From Pseudomonas asplenii (lineage in GTDB: Bacteria; Pseudomonadota; Gammaproteobacteria; Pseudomonadales; Pseudomonadaceae), in the NCBI RefSeq assembly GCF_900105475.1, contig NZ_LT629777.1, positions 5,518,001-5,582,000 on the forward strand: a DNA stretch of 64,000 nucleotides, read 5' to 3'. The notes beneath the pieces are model-generated. The model had not been told where the DNA came from. It saw only the letters and a list, made by a program, of their open reading frames with translations, and ran no database searches. A program made the position numbers and the translations under genes. Position 1 is the first letter of the stretch. Each line of letters opens with the position of its first letter. Positions 34,582-43,508 of the stretch are shown here, one piece after another.

Positions 34582-35601
34582 ATGAACCTCGTGCAAAAGA
34601 CCCTGACCACCACCCTCCTCGCCCTCAGCGTCGGCCAGGCCTTCGCCGCCGGCAACACCGGCGTCGAGCACAACACCCAGGCATTCCTCGATGCCCTTGC
34701 CGCCGGCGGTGGCGGTCCCCTGGAACAACTGAGCCCACGTGATGCCCGGGCAGTCCTGACCGGCGCCCAGGCCTCGGTGAAAGTCGACCTCTCGGGCATC
34801 GAAGTCAGCGAGCGGTCGATCCAGGTCGACGGTCAGCCGGTCACCCTGAAGATTGTCCGCCCGGCCGGGGTCAAGGGGACCCTGCCCGTGTTCATGTTCT
34901 TCCACGGCGGCGGCTGGGTACTGGGCGACTTCCCGACTCACCAGCGCCTGATCCGCGACCTGGTGGTCGACTCCGGTGCGGTGGCGGTCTACGTCGACTA
35001 CACGCCGTCGCCGGAAGCGCACTACCCGACCGCGATCAACCAGGCCTACGGCGCCACCGAATGGGTCGCCGAGCACGGCAAGGAAATCGGGGTCGACAGC
35101 CAGCGCCTGGCGGTGGCCGGCAACAGCGTCGGCGGCAACATGGCGGCGGTCGTGGCGCTGATGGCCAAGGAACGCAAGACCCCGCAACTGCGCTTCCAGT
35201 TGCTGCTGTGGCCGGTGACCGATGCGCGCTTCGACACGGCGTCGTACCAGCAGTTTGCCGAGGGCCACTTCCTGACCAAGGGTATGATGAAGTGGTTCTG
35301 GGACAACTACACCACCAACAGCGCCGAGCGCGCACAGATTCACGCCTCGCCCTTGCAGGCCAGCACCGAACAGCTTCGCGGCCTGCCGCCAGCGCTGGTG
35401 CAGACCGCCGAATTCGACGTGCTGCGTGACGAAGGCGAAGCCTATGCCCGTCACCTGGACGCAGCCGGTGTGCCGGTGACCAGCGTGCGCTACAACGGCA
35501 TGATCCACGACTTCGGCCTGCTCAACCCGCTGAACGGGATTCCTGAAGTCAAGGCGGCGATGCGTCAGGCGGCCCTGGAACTCAAGACCCATCTCAAGTA
35601 A
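34582..35601 (+). CDS. Exported alpha/beta-hydrolase, HSL (type IV esterase) family
   Basis: A 339-residue esterase with a signal peptide (residues 1-22, ending QAFAA). Oxyanion motif HGGG is at 108-111. The nucleophile is Ser182 in AVAGNSVGGNMA, an acid residue lies near DVLRDEGEAY, and the catalytic His is in NGMIHDFG. The family hydrolyses short- to medium-chain esters or lactones; secretion to the periplasm is predicted. ATG 34582 follows AAAAGGA. The divergent LysR gene probably controls it. Confidence 0.88.
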   Translation: MNLVQKTLTTTLLALSVGQAFAAGNTGVEHNTQAFLDALAAGGGGPLEQLSPRDARAVLTGAQASVKVDLSGIEVSERSIQVDGQPVTLKIVRPAGVKGTLPVFMFFHGGGWVLGDFPTHQRLIRDLVVDSGAVAVYVDYTPSPEAHYPTAINQAYGATEWVAEHGKEIGVDSQRLAVAGNSVGGNMAAVVALMAKERKTPQLRFQLLLWPVTDARFDTASYQQFAEGHFLTKGMMKWFWDNYTTNSAERAQIHASPLQASTEQLRGLPPALVQTAEFDVLRDEGEAYARHLDAAGVPVTSVRYNGMIHDFGLLNPLNGIPEVKAAMRQAALELKTHLK

Positions 35602-35647
35602 GCGCGTAGACGAAAAACGAGCGGTCAAGGATGACCCCTCCATGCAG

Positions 35648-35689
35648 AAAAACCCGCCGCAACGAGAAAGCTCGCTGCGGCGGGTTTTG
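35648..35689. terminator. Bidirectional terminator
   Basis: AAAACCCGCCGCA and TGCGGCGGGTTTT form a 13-bp perfect stem with flanking A and T tracts, between the converging esterase and YcaC-like genes. It serves both directions. Confidence 0.85.
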
Positions 35690-35705
35690 TGGTGTCGCAA
35701 AAAGC

Positions 35706-36332
35706 TTACTTGGCAGTCTGCGCCGAGTAGCTGTTCATCAGGTTGCGGTAGTTCGGGATACGCTGCGACAACAGGTTGGCCAGGCCTTCCATGTCGTTGC
35801 GCCAGTCGCGCTGCAGCTCGCAAGCCACGGCGAACCAGTTCACCAGTTGTGCGCCGGCAGCGGACATGCGAGACCAGGCAGCCTGCTGCACCACATCGTT
35901 GAAGGTACCGGAGGCATCGGTGACGACGAACACGTCAAAACCTTCTTCCAGGGCGCACAGGGTTGGGAACGCCACACAGACATCGGTCACAACACCGGCA
36001 ATGATCAGTTGCTTGCGGCCGGTGGCCTTGATGGCCTTGACGAAGTCTTCGTTGTCCCATGCGTTGATCTGGCCTGGACGCGCGATGTATGGCGCATCCG
36101 GGAACATCTCTTTCAGTTCCGGAACCAGCGGGCCGTTAGGACCTTTTTCGAAGCTGGTGGTCAGGATGGTCGGCAGGTTGAAGAACTTGGCGCAGTCGGC
36201 CAGGGCCAGCACGTTGTTCTTGAACTCGTTCGGCGAGAAGTCCTGTACCAGCGAAATCAGGCCGGTCTGGTGGTCGACCAGCAGAACCACCGCATCATTT
36301 TTGTCCAGGCGTTTGTAAGGAACGTTACTCAT
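35706..36332 (-). CDS. YcaC-like isochorismatase-fold hydrolase
   Basis: A 208-residue cysteine hydrolase of the YcaC group. Key residues are Asp20 in LLVDHQTGL, Arg85 in IARPGQINAWDN, and the nucleophile Cys119 in GVVTDVCVAFP. The fold hydrolyses small amides or similar bonds; the true substrate of YcaC proteins is unknown. It follows the amidohydrolase gene by 71 bp on the minus strand, as last gene of a DoxX-amidohydrolase-hydrolase group. Confidence 0.88.
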   Translation of the reverse strand: MSNVPYKRLDKNDAVVLLVDHQTGLISLVQDFSPNEFKNNVLALADCAKFFNLPTILTTSFEKGPNGPLVPELKEMFPDAPYIARPGQINAWDNEDFVKAIKATGRKQLIIAGVVTDVCVAFPTLCALEEGFDVFVVTDASGTFNDVVQQAAWSRMSAAGAQLVNWFAVACELQRDWRNDMEGLANLLSQRIPNYRNLMNSYSAQTAK

Positions 36333-36403
36333 TTCGAGACTCCGGGATAGACAGCGAGGTGTTGTGGCGCCGGCCGGTTCGACCGGCGCCGTGGGGTGAG
36401 AAA

Positions 36404-38242
36404 TCAGAACGCGAAGCAGGAACAGCCGAAGGCGCCCCAGAAGCCCTGGAAATCGCTGACCGGCACGTTCGATTGACGTGCCCGTTCATGGCTGTGGGAG
36501 TGCACGGCGCAAGGGCCGCTGCACTGGTGAACCTGAGCCTGCAGTGGCGAAGTCGGACGCCAGTGTCCCGGCACCTTGGCAACCGGCGACCAGTCCGGCA
36601 GCACCGGCAGGATGCCCGGGCCCAGCTTCTCGAAGTCATCGGCGGCGTACACCACCTTGCCGCCGACCACGGTCAGCACCGACTCGATCCACTTGATGGC
36701 TTCTTCCTCGACGCTGAAGAAATCCGCGCTGAGGGCAGCCAGGTCGGCCAGTTGACCGACCTTGATCTGGCCTTTCTTGCCCTGCTCGGAGGAGAACCAG
36801 GCGCTGCCGTGGGTGAACAGCTCCAGTGCGGTCGTGCGAGGCAGACCTTCTTCATACAGGGCCAGGCCGCCGACAGTACGGCCACTGACCATCCAGTACA
36901 GCGAAGTCCAAGGGTTGTAGCTGGACACGCGGGTGGCATCGGTACCGGCACCGACCGGCACGCCTTCGGCCAGCATGCGCTTGATCGGTGGTGTGGCTTC
37001 GGCAGCCTTGGAACCGTAGCGATCGACGAAATATTCGCCCTGGAACGCCATGCGGTCCTGGATCGCGATACCGCCGCCCAGCGCACGAACACGCTCGATG
37101 TTCTGCGGGGTGATGGTTTCGGCGTGGTCGAAGAACCACGGCAGCCCGTTGAACGGAATGTCGCGGTTGACCTTCTCGAACACATCGAGCATGCGGCTGA
37201 TGGATTCGTTGTAGGTGGCGTGCAGGCGGAACGGCCAGCGCTGCTCGACCAGGTGACGGACCACGGGCTCAAGCTCGGCTTCCATGCTCGCCGGCAGATC
37301 CGGACGTGGCTCGAGGAAGTCCTCGAAGTCGGCGGCAGAGAAAACCAGCATCTCGCCGGCACCGTTGTGGCGCAGGAAGTCGTCGCCCTGGTGCAGCTTG
37401 ACGCTACCGGTCCAGTTCTTGAAGTCGGTCAGTTCTTCCTTGGGTTTCTGGGTGAACAGGTTGTAGGCGATGCGGACGGTCAGTTGCTCCTCCTTGGCCA
37501 ACTGCTCGATCACCTGGTAGTCGTCTGGGTAGTTCTGGAAACCGCCGCCGGCATCGATGGCACTAGTCAGGCCCAGGCGGTTCAGTTCACGCATGAACTG
37601 GCGGGTCGAGTTGACCTGATATTCCAGTGGCAGCTTGGGCCCCTTGGCCAGGGTCGAGTAGAGGATCATCGCATTCGGGCGGGCCACCAGCATGCCGGTC
37701 GGCTCGCCGTTGCTGTCACGCACGATTTCGCCCCCCGGCGGGTTCGGCGTGTCGCGGGTGTAGCCGGCCACACGCAGGGCGGCGCGGTTGAGCAAGGCGC
37801 GGTCATAGAGGTGCAGCACGAACACCGGGGTGTCCGGCGCGGCCTGGTTGAGTTCTGCCAGGGTCGGCATGCGCTTTTCGGCGAACTGGAATTCGTTCCA
37901 GCCACCGACCACGCGGACCCACTGCGGGGTTGGGGTCCGGTCGGCCTGGTCCTTGAGCATGCGCAGGGCATCGGCCAGGGACGGCACGCCTTCCCAGCGC
38001 AGTTCGAGGTTGTAGTTCAGGCCACCCCGGATCAGGTGCAGGTGCGAGTCGTTCAGACCCGGGATCACACAGCGTCCCTTGAGGTCGATGATCTGGGTGC
38101 GCGCACCGCGCAAGGCCATCGCCTCGGCATCGGTACCCACCGCGACGAAGCGGCCTTCGTGGATAGCCACGGCGCTGGCCAGGGGTTTTTCACGGTCAAC
38201 GGTATGGAATTGACCATTGAACAGAATCAGATCGGCGTTCAT
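36404..38242 (-). CDS. YtcJ-like amidohydrolase
   Basis: A 612-residue metal-dependent amidohydrolase. The N-terminal beta-sandwich begins NADLILFNGQFHTVD. The metal motif is LNDSHLHL, with later ligands in FRLHATYNES, FFDHAETI and GAGTDATRVSSYNPW. The usual family ends near residue 560; this one adds a tail with QCSGPCAVHSHSHE and a terminal FGCSCFAF, a Cys/His-rich segment that could bind metal. It hydrolyses an unknown cyclic or linear amide. A DoxX gene precedes and a YcaC-like hydrolase follows. Confidence 0.87.
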   Translation of the reverse strand: MNADLILFNGQFHTVDREKPLASAVAIHEGRFVAVGTDAEAMALRGARTQIIDLKGRCVIPGLNDSHLHLIRGGLNYNLELRWEGVPSLADALRMLKDQADRTPTPQWVRVVGGWNEFQFAEKRMPTLAELNQAAPDTPVFVLHLYDRALLNRAALRVAGYTRDTPNPPGGEIVRDSNGEPTGMLVARPNAMILYSTLAKGPKLPLEYQVNSTRQFMRELNRLGLTSAIDAGGGFQNYPDDYQVIEQLAKEEQLTVRIAYNLFTQKPKEELTDFKNWTGSVKLHQGDDFLRHNGAGEMLVFSAADFEDFLEPRPDLPASMEAELEPVVRHLVEQRWPFRLHATYNESISRMLDVFEKVNRDIPFNGLPWFFDHAETITPQNIERVRALGGGIAIQDRMAFQGEYFVDRYGSKAAEATPPIKRMLAEGVPVGAGTDATRVSSYNPWTSLYWMVSGRTVGGLALYEEGLPRTTALELFTHGSAWFSSEQGKKGQIKVGQLADLAALSADFFSVEEEAIKWIESVLTVVGGKVVYAADDFEKLGPGILPVLPDWSPVAKVPGHWRPTSPLQAQVHQCSGPCAVHSHSHERARQSNVPVSDFQGFWGAFGCSCFAF

Positions 38243-38288
38243 CGCGTCTCCTTCGACAGGGTAAGAGTGAGAAAGGATCGCCAGGGGA

Positions 38289-38705
38289 TCAGGCAAGACG
38301 CCAGATTCCGGCGAAACGATCATTGAGCGCCAGTCGTCCGGGACCGGCGATGAAAAGACTGGTGAACAGAATCAGCAGCAGCCAGGCGAACTGGCCTTCG
38401 GCGATAGTCCACTCGGGGTGCACGAAGACCAACGCTACCAGCAGTACGGAAAGAATAGGCAAGCAGGCCAGACGCACCAGTACGCCGACGATGATCAGCA
38501 GCGGACAGAACACTTCGGCGAAAATCGCCAGCATCAGGGTCAGGTTCGCCCCCAGGTGGAAAGGGTCTTCGATGTTCTGCAGCTCGGTGCTGTAGTGCAG
38601 CAGTTTCGGCAGGCCATGGACCCACAACAGAAACACCGCAGCGCTGACGCGCATGAACAGTAATCCGAGGGCCTGCGCCCGTTCATTCCAGCACGAAGCG
38701 TTCAT
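38289..38705 (-). CDS. DoxX-family membrane protein
   Basis: A 138-residue protein with four membrane spans (LLFMRVSAAVFLLWVHGLPKL, LTLMLAIFAEVFCPLLIIVGV, LPILSVLLVALVFV, WLLLILFTSLFIAGPG). The pattern, including the FAEVFCPLLI and EGQFAWLLL stretches, fits DoxX/DoxD relatives. These are membrane quinone- or thiol-linked proteins of uncertain role. It precedes the amidohydrolase by 46 bp and is likely co-transcribed. Confidence 0.83.
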   Translation of the reverse strand: MNASCWNERAQALGLLFMRVSAAVFLLWVHGLPKLLHYSTELQNIEDPFHLGANLTLMLAIFAEVFCPLLIIVGVLVRLACLPILSVLLVALVFVHPEWTIAEGQFAWLLLILFTSLFIAGPGRLALNDRFAGIWRLA

Positions 38706-38843
38706 GTTCCACCCATCATCCAAAGAAACCACCGGCATCAGGAAGCCGGACTGTTTACGGATAGTGCGGGTGCGGGCAGCGGAAAAATTGAATGTACGTG
38801 CTCTCTTTGCACGAGAGCGCTGTTCGTCCTGCGGCGGCGCGCC

Positions 38844-39767
38844 CTAGAGCGCAGGCATGTCCAGCGGCGCGGACATGAATTGCGCGATCCGCGAGCGCAG
38901 CCAGCGTTCGGCAGGGTCGTTGTCATGCACACCGCTCCAGGCCATCGACAGTTGCGCCGCATCGATCTCGAACGGCGGATCCTCGGCGCGCAGGGCACAG
39001 CCTTCCACCAGGGCACAGGCGGCATAGTCAGGCACAGTGGCGATCATTTCGGTACCGGCCAACAAGGCCCGTAAGCCGCTGAACTGCGGCACGCCGAGCA
39101 CCACCCGACGACTGCGACCGATTTTCGCCAGGTCCAGGTCGATGTTGCCGCTCAGGTCGCCGGAGAACGACACCATCGCGTGCGGCCGCGCGCAGTATTC
39201 ATCCAGGGTCAACGGCCCCGGGCGGTCATCGCCACGCAGCACCTTGCAGGGGATGTCACGCAGCATCTTGCGCTTGGCATTGGCCGGCAGGTCGGTGGTG
39301 TAGCTCACGCCCACGGAGATCTCCCCGGAAGCCAGCAGCGACGGCATCAGCAGGTAATTGGCCCGACGCACCACGACGATGATCCCCGGCGCCTCCTCGC
39401 GCAGTTGGCTCAGCAGGGGTGGAAACAGGCCGAACTCGGCATCGTCGGACAAGCCGATACGAAACACATCGCAACTGGTCGCCGGATCGAAATCCTTCGC
39501 CCGGCTGACCGCACCGGAGATGGTGTCCATCGCCGGTTGCAGTTCCTTGAGAATCGCCAGGGCCCGCGCCGTCGGCTCCATGCTGCGACCATTGCGCAGC
39601 AGCAACGGATCGTCGAACAGGTCACGCAGGCGCCCCAGCGCCGCGCTCACGGCGGGCTGGCCCATGAAGAGCTTTTCCGCGACCCGGGTCAGGTTCTTTT
39701 CAAACATCAGCGCTTCAAAAATCACCAGCAGGTTCATGTCGACGCGGCGCAGGTCGTTTCGGTTCAT
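38844..39767 (-). CDS. LysR-family regulator, NodD/PnbR-like
   Basis: A 307-residue LysR protein of the NodD-like group: DLRRVDMNLLVIFEALMFEKNLTRVAEKLFMGQPAVSAALGRLRDLFDDPLLLR. The sensor has FRIGLSDDAEFGLFPPLL and the central Asp-rich region. Start at 39767 (MNRNDLRRV). It lies upstream of, and in the same direction as, the DoxX-amidohydrolase-hydrolase genes and may regulate them. An AraC gene is divergent 250 bp away. Confidence 0.88.
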   Translation of the reverse strand: MNRNDLRRVDMNLLVIFEALMFEKNLTRVAEKLFMGQPAVSAALGRLRDLFDDPLLLRNGRSMEPTARALAILKELQPAMDTISGAVSRAKDFDPATSCDVFRIGLSDDAEFGLFPPLLSQLREEAPGIIVVVRRANYLLMPSLLASGEISVGVSYTTDLPANAKRKMLRDIPCKVLRGDDRPGPLTLDEYCARPHAMVSFSGDLSGNIDLDLAKIGRSRRVVLGVPQFSGLRALLAGTEMIATVPDYAACALVEGCALRAEDPPFEIDAAQLSMAWSGVHDNDPAERWLRSRIAQFMSAPLDMPAL

Positions 39768-40017
39768 CGGCACAGTCTCCTCACGGATCAGCCAGGGGCG
39801 ATCCTCCAGTATCCATCGATCCCCACCTTCGCGACTTGAATCAGTGTGCTGACTTGGCCCGGCCACGCCGGGTCGTGGCCGGGCAAGGAATTAACAACGT
39901 TTAACTAGCCCCTTAACGCCCCCGCACCAAAAATGATGACCTCACCCCTAGCGAGGGACGGCGCTGACTCGAGGTGCTGTGCGCCAGCGCCCCCTCCCCT
40001 CGACACGGATATTGATC

Positions 40018-40473
40018 ATGGTCCAGATACAGCCCAACGCCACTGCCCCGAGCGTCACCGAAACCCGTACACCCGCCCCCGGCGGCCTGTCGCCCTGGCG
40101 AGAAAACCTGGTCAAGCAACTGATCCTCGAGCACTTGAGCGAAACCCTGGAGATCAGTGAACTGGCGCGGGCCTGTTCACTGTCGCGCAGCCATTTCTCG
40201 CGGGCATTCAAATGCAGCACCGGGCTCTCACCCCAGGACTGGATTCGCCAACAGCGGATTCAACGGGCCAAGCAATTGATCCGCGACACCGACCTGAGCC
40301 TGACGCAAATCAGCCTGGAATGCGGCTTCTGCGACCAGGCGTACTTCTGTCACATCTTCACCCGCAGCGAAGGGACCAACCCCTTTGCCTGGCGTTGCCA
40401 GCAGTTGGCCGCCAAACCTGTCCGGCACACGACCCGTCACCTGTGCTATGTGGAGCGACCCGGCGCCCGCTAA
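40018..40473 (+). CDS. Short AraC-family regulator (DNA-binding domain only)
   Basis: A 151-residue protein that is almost only the AraC double helix-turn-helix (LEISELARACSLSRSHFSRAFKCSTGLSPQDWI, then LSLTQISLECGFCDQAYFCHIFTRSEGTNPF). There is no ligand-binding N-terminal domain, just a Pro-rich 25-residue leader. Such short AraC proteins occur in Pseudomonas next to outer regulatory genes. Start at 40018 is the last ATG before the conserved part. It is followed 245 bp later by the large winged-helix/NB-ARC regulator. Confidence 0.82.
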   Translation: MVQIQPNATAPSVTETRTPAPGGLSPWRENLVKQLILEHLSETLEISELARACSLSRSHFSRAFKCSTGLSPQDWIRQQRIQRAKQLIRDTDLSLTQISLECGFCDQAYFCHIFTRSEGTNPFAWRCQQLAAKPVRHTTRHLCYVERPGAR

Positions 40474-40718
40474 GCGCGGACGTCGCCGTTTTCGCATGCA
40501 TCTGCCGTCATATGGCGGCCATCCACAGTGAAATGGATGGCCGTCGCCCTGCTGCCATAAAGTCAACCTGCCACTACCTTGCACAACCACCCAAACCTGA
40601 GGAATATGCACGGATATTGCGTGATAGACAGGGGCCTTGTGTGCAGCCCAGGTCATCCGCCGCCCCCTCGACGAACCTCGGCGGGACGACCAGAAGAAAA
40701 GCAAGCAGGAGCAACCCG

Positions 40719-43508
40719 TTGACCCTTTCACTCGAGCAGGCCGTGCGTTTCGGCCCTTATCGGACCTACCCCGGACAACGTCTGATCCTGGAGGCCGACC
40801 GCCCGCTGCGGCTGGGACGGCGCGCCATGGACATCCTGCTGATCCTGCTCGAACACGCCGGACAACTGGTCAGCAAACAGGAACTGATTGCCCGGGTCTG
40901 GCCGGACAGCGTGGTCGAAGACATCAACCTCAGGGTGCACATGGCCGCACTGCGCAAGGCCCTGGGCGACGGCCAGGCCGGGCAACGCTACATCGTCACC
41001 GTCGCACAGCGCGGCTACAGTTTCGTCGCCCCATGCCAATGGGACCTGATCGAGCCGCAGCCACCCGAAGGCTCGCTTACCGACAGCCACAACCTGCCGC
41101 TACGCCGCACCCGCATGATCGGTCGCCAGGCACTGCTCGCCAGCATGGTCCAGCACTTTGCGCACCAGCGCTTCATCACCCTGGTCGGCCCCGGCGGTAT
41201 CGGCAAGACCACCGTTGCATTGAGTGTGGCCGAACAACTGATCGGCCATTACCGGGACGGCATTCGCCTGCTCGACCTCGCCCCGCTCGACAACCCGGCA
41301 ATGGTCGCCAGCCAACTGGCGATGCTGCTCGGGGTCTGCGCTCCAGAAGTCGAACCCACCAGCAGCCTCGTCGCCTTCCTGCGCGAGCGGCAGATGCTGC
41401 TGGTGATCGACAACTGCGAACATCTGCTCGACGCCGTCGCGCCGCTGTGCGAAAGACTCCTGCGCGGTGCCCCCCAGGTGCATATCCTGACCACCAGCCG
41501 CGAAAGCCTGCGGGCCGAAGGTGAGTTCGTGCAACGCCTGGATTCGCTCGATTGCCCGCCGCCGCTGACCACTTTGAACAGCGCCCAGGCCCTGGATTTC
41601 CCTGCCCTGCAGCTGTTCGTCGAGCGCGCGATGGCCTGTCAGGACAGCTTCGAACTGACCCAGGCACAACTGCCGCTGGTCATCGAGATCTGCCAGCGTC
41701 TGGACGGCATTCCACTGGCCATCGAGCTGGCGGCCGCCCAGGTCGATAACCTGGGCCTGGAAGGACTGCTCGCGCAGTTGCAGGACAGCTTTCGTCTGCA
41801 GGCCCAAGGTAGCCAGACGCCACTGCGTCGCCACCAGACCTTGCGCGCCACCCTGGACTGGAGTTTCGAACTGCTCACCGCCAACGAACAGGTTTGCCTG
41901 CGCCGGCTGGGAATCTTTCGCGGTAGCTTCACCCTGGCCTCGGCAGCCGCGGTGATCAAGGGCGCGAACGTTGAAAGCGGCGAGGTGTTTGCCTCGATCA
42001 CACAATTGGTCGCCAAATCGTTGCTGAACGTCGAAGTGGGTGACGCAGAGGTGTTTTACCGACTGCTCGACACCACCCGCAGCTACGCCCTGGAAAAGCT
42101 CGAGTCAGCCTGCGAACTGCCGGGAACCCGGCTGCGCCACGCCGAACGCTGCCTGGCACTGATGGAACAGGCACAGACCGAGTGGGAACATACCAGCACC
42201 GAGCGCTGGATCGATCGCTACGTCCGCGGCCTGGAAGATTTGCGCGCGACGCTGGACTGGGGGCTGGGACCACAGGGGCCGCAAACGCTGGCGATCCACC
42301 TGGCCGCCGCGTCAGCACCGTTGTGGCAGGAGCTGTCATTGCCCCAGGAGCACGGTGGCCATGTGCGCAAGGCGCTCGCGTTGCTCGAAAAGCAGCTCAG
42401 CCCTTCCCCGCATTTGCGCATCGCGCTCAAACTGGCCTTGGGCAACACCTGCTACCACACACAGGGCGGCAGCGCCGAAACCCTCGACACGTTCAGCAGC
42501 GCCCTGGCGCTGGCCGAACACCATGGCGATCGGGGCGGCCAGCTCAAGGCCGTGTCCGGTCAAATGACCGCCAACCTCAGCAACGGCAACTATCAGCTGG
42601 CTCTGGAACAAAGCCGGCAATTCGACCAATTGGCACTGAGCGATAGTCCGCTGTCGCTGGGTACCCAGCGCCTGCGAGTGCTGGCATTGCACTACTCCGG
42701 CGAGCAGAACCTGGCCCGACAGCTCGCCGAACAGGTGCTCCAGCGCCTGGCCCAGAGCGATCATGTCAACCGCTTCACCCGCGACTTCGGCGTGCAGTAC
42801 GACCAGAGCGTCGCCGCCCTGACTGTCCTGGCACGCATCCTCTGGCTGCAGGGCCTGCCGGTACAGGCCTGGCACACCGCACGCCAGGCACTGGAGCTGG
42901 CCCTGCAAGTCAACCATGGCACCTCGATCTGCTACACCCTGGCGCTGTCCGGCTGCCCGATTGCCTATTACAACGGTGACACCCAGACCGCTCGAGAACT
43001 GCTGCAACTGCTGCTGGAGCAGGCGCAGAAACATTCGGTCCTGCTGTTCCATCGCTGGGGCCTGCATTACGCCCAAGTCATCGCCGGGCAACCACCGACC
43101 ACACTGATGCCTGCCAGCAGCGGCCTGATGAAGGAAATCATGGTGACGCTCGATAGTCGCTTCGTCGATGACGCGCTGCTTCAGCGCGCCGAAAGTGGCG
43201 CGGCCGGCTGGAGCAGCGCGGAGATCCTGCGGGCCCAGGCCGAGAAACTGCTGGCTGGGCGTCAGCCGGAGGCCGCCGAAGCGCTGTTGCTCAAGGCTGT
43301 TGCGGTGGCTCAGGCCCAGGGCGCACTGGCCTGGGAACTGCGCAGCGCCACCTCGCTGGCGCGACTGTGGCAGCAACAGGGGCGCTGCTGTTCAGCGCAT
43401 GAGTTGCTCGCACCAGTCCATGCCCGGTTCCGCGAAGGCTGCGAAATGCCAGACCTGCTCGACGCCGCGCGGTTGCTCGACCAGTTGGAACCGCGCCTGT
43501 CAGCCTGA
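40719..43508 (+). CDS. Winged-helix / NB-ARC ATPase / TPR regulator
   Basis: A 929-residue signal-transduction ATPase. Residues 8-104 form an OmpR-type winged helix (RLGRRAMDILLILLEHAGQLVSKQELIARVWPDSVVEDINLRVHMAALRK, split here by eye). The NTPase has Walker A GPGGIGKTT at 157-165, Walker B LLVIDNCEHLLD, TTSRESL and the GIPLAIELAAA motif. The C-terminal 400 residues are TPR-like helices. The start is inferred as TTG 40719, with AGGAG 8-12 bases before it and no good ATG. It probably activates transcription after ATP- and ligand-driven assembly. Its end overlaps the paralog on the other strand. Confidence 0.82.
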   Translation: MTLSLEQAVRFGPYRTYPGQRLILEADRPLRLGRRAMDILLILLEHAGQLVSKQELIARVWPDSVVEDINLRVHMAALRKALGDGQAGQRYIVTVAQRGYSFVAPCQWDLIEPQPPEGSLTDSHNLPLRRTRMIGRQALLASMVQHFAHQRFITLVGPGGIGKTTVALSVAEQLIGHYRDGIRLLDLAPLDNPAMVASQLAMLLGVCAPEVEPTSSLVAFLRERQMLLVIDNCEHLLDAVAPLCERLLRGAPQVHILTTSRESLRAEGEFVQRLDSLDCPPPLTTLNSAQALDFPALQLFVERAMACQDSFELTQAQLPLVIEICQRLDGIPLAIELAAAQVDNLGLEGLLAQLQDSFRLQAQGSQTPLRRHQTLRATLDWSFELLTANEQVCLRRLGIFRGSFTLASAAAVIKGANVESGEVFASITQLVAKSLLNVEVGDAEVFYRLLDTTRSYALEKLESACELPGTRLRHAERCLALMEQAQTEWEHTSTERWIDRYVRGLEDLRATLDWGLGPQGPQTLAIHLAAASAPLWQELSLPQEHGGHVRKALALLEKQLSPSPHLRIALKLALGNTCYHTQGGSAETLDTFSSALALAEHHGDRGGQLKAVSGQMTANLSNGNYQLALEQSRQFDQLALSDSPLSLGTQRLRVLALHYSGEQNLARQLAEQVLQRLAQSDHVNRFTRDFGVQYDQSVAALTVLARILWLQGLPVQAWHTARQALELALQVNHGTSICYTLALSGCPIAYYNGDTQTARELLQLLLEQAQKHSVLLFHRWGLHYAQVIAGQPPTTLMPASSGLMKEIMVTLDSRFVDDALLQRAESGAAGWSSAEILRAQAEKLLAGRQPEAAEALLLKAVAVAQAQGALAWELRSATSLARLWQQQGRCCSAHELLAPVHARFREGCEMPDLLDAARLLDQLEPRLSA

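Noticed and set aside
36359..38326. A 655-codon plus-strand frame across the amidohydrolase gene
   Set aside because: Shadow of the amidohydrolase, which has clear metal-binding motifs; the antisense translation shows none.
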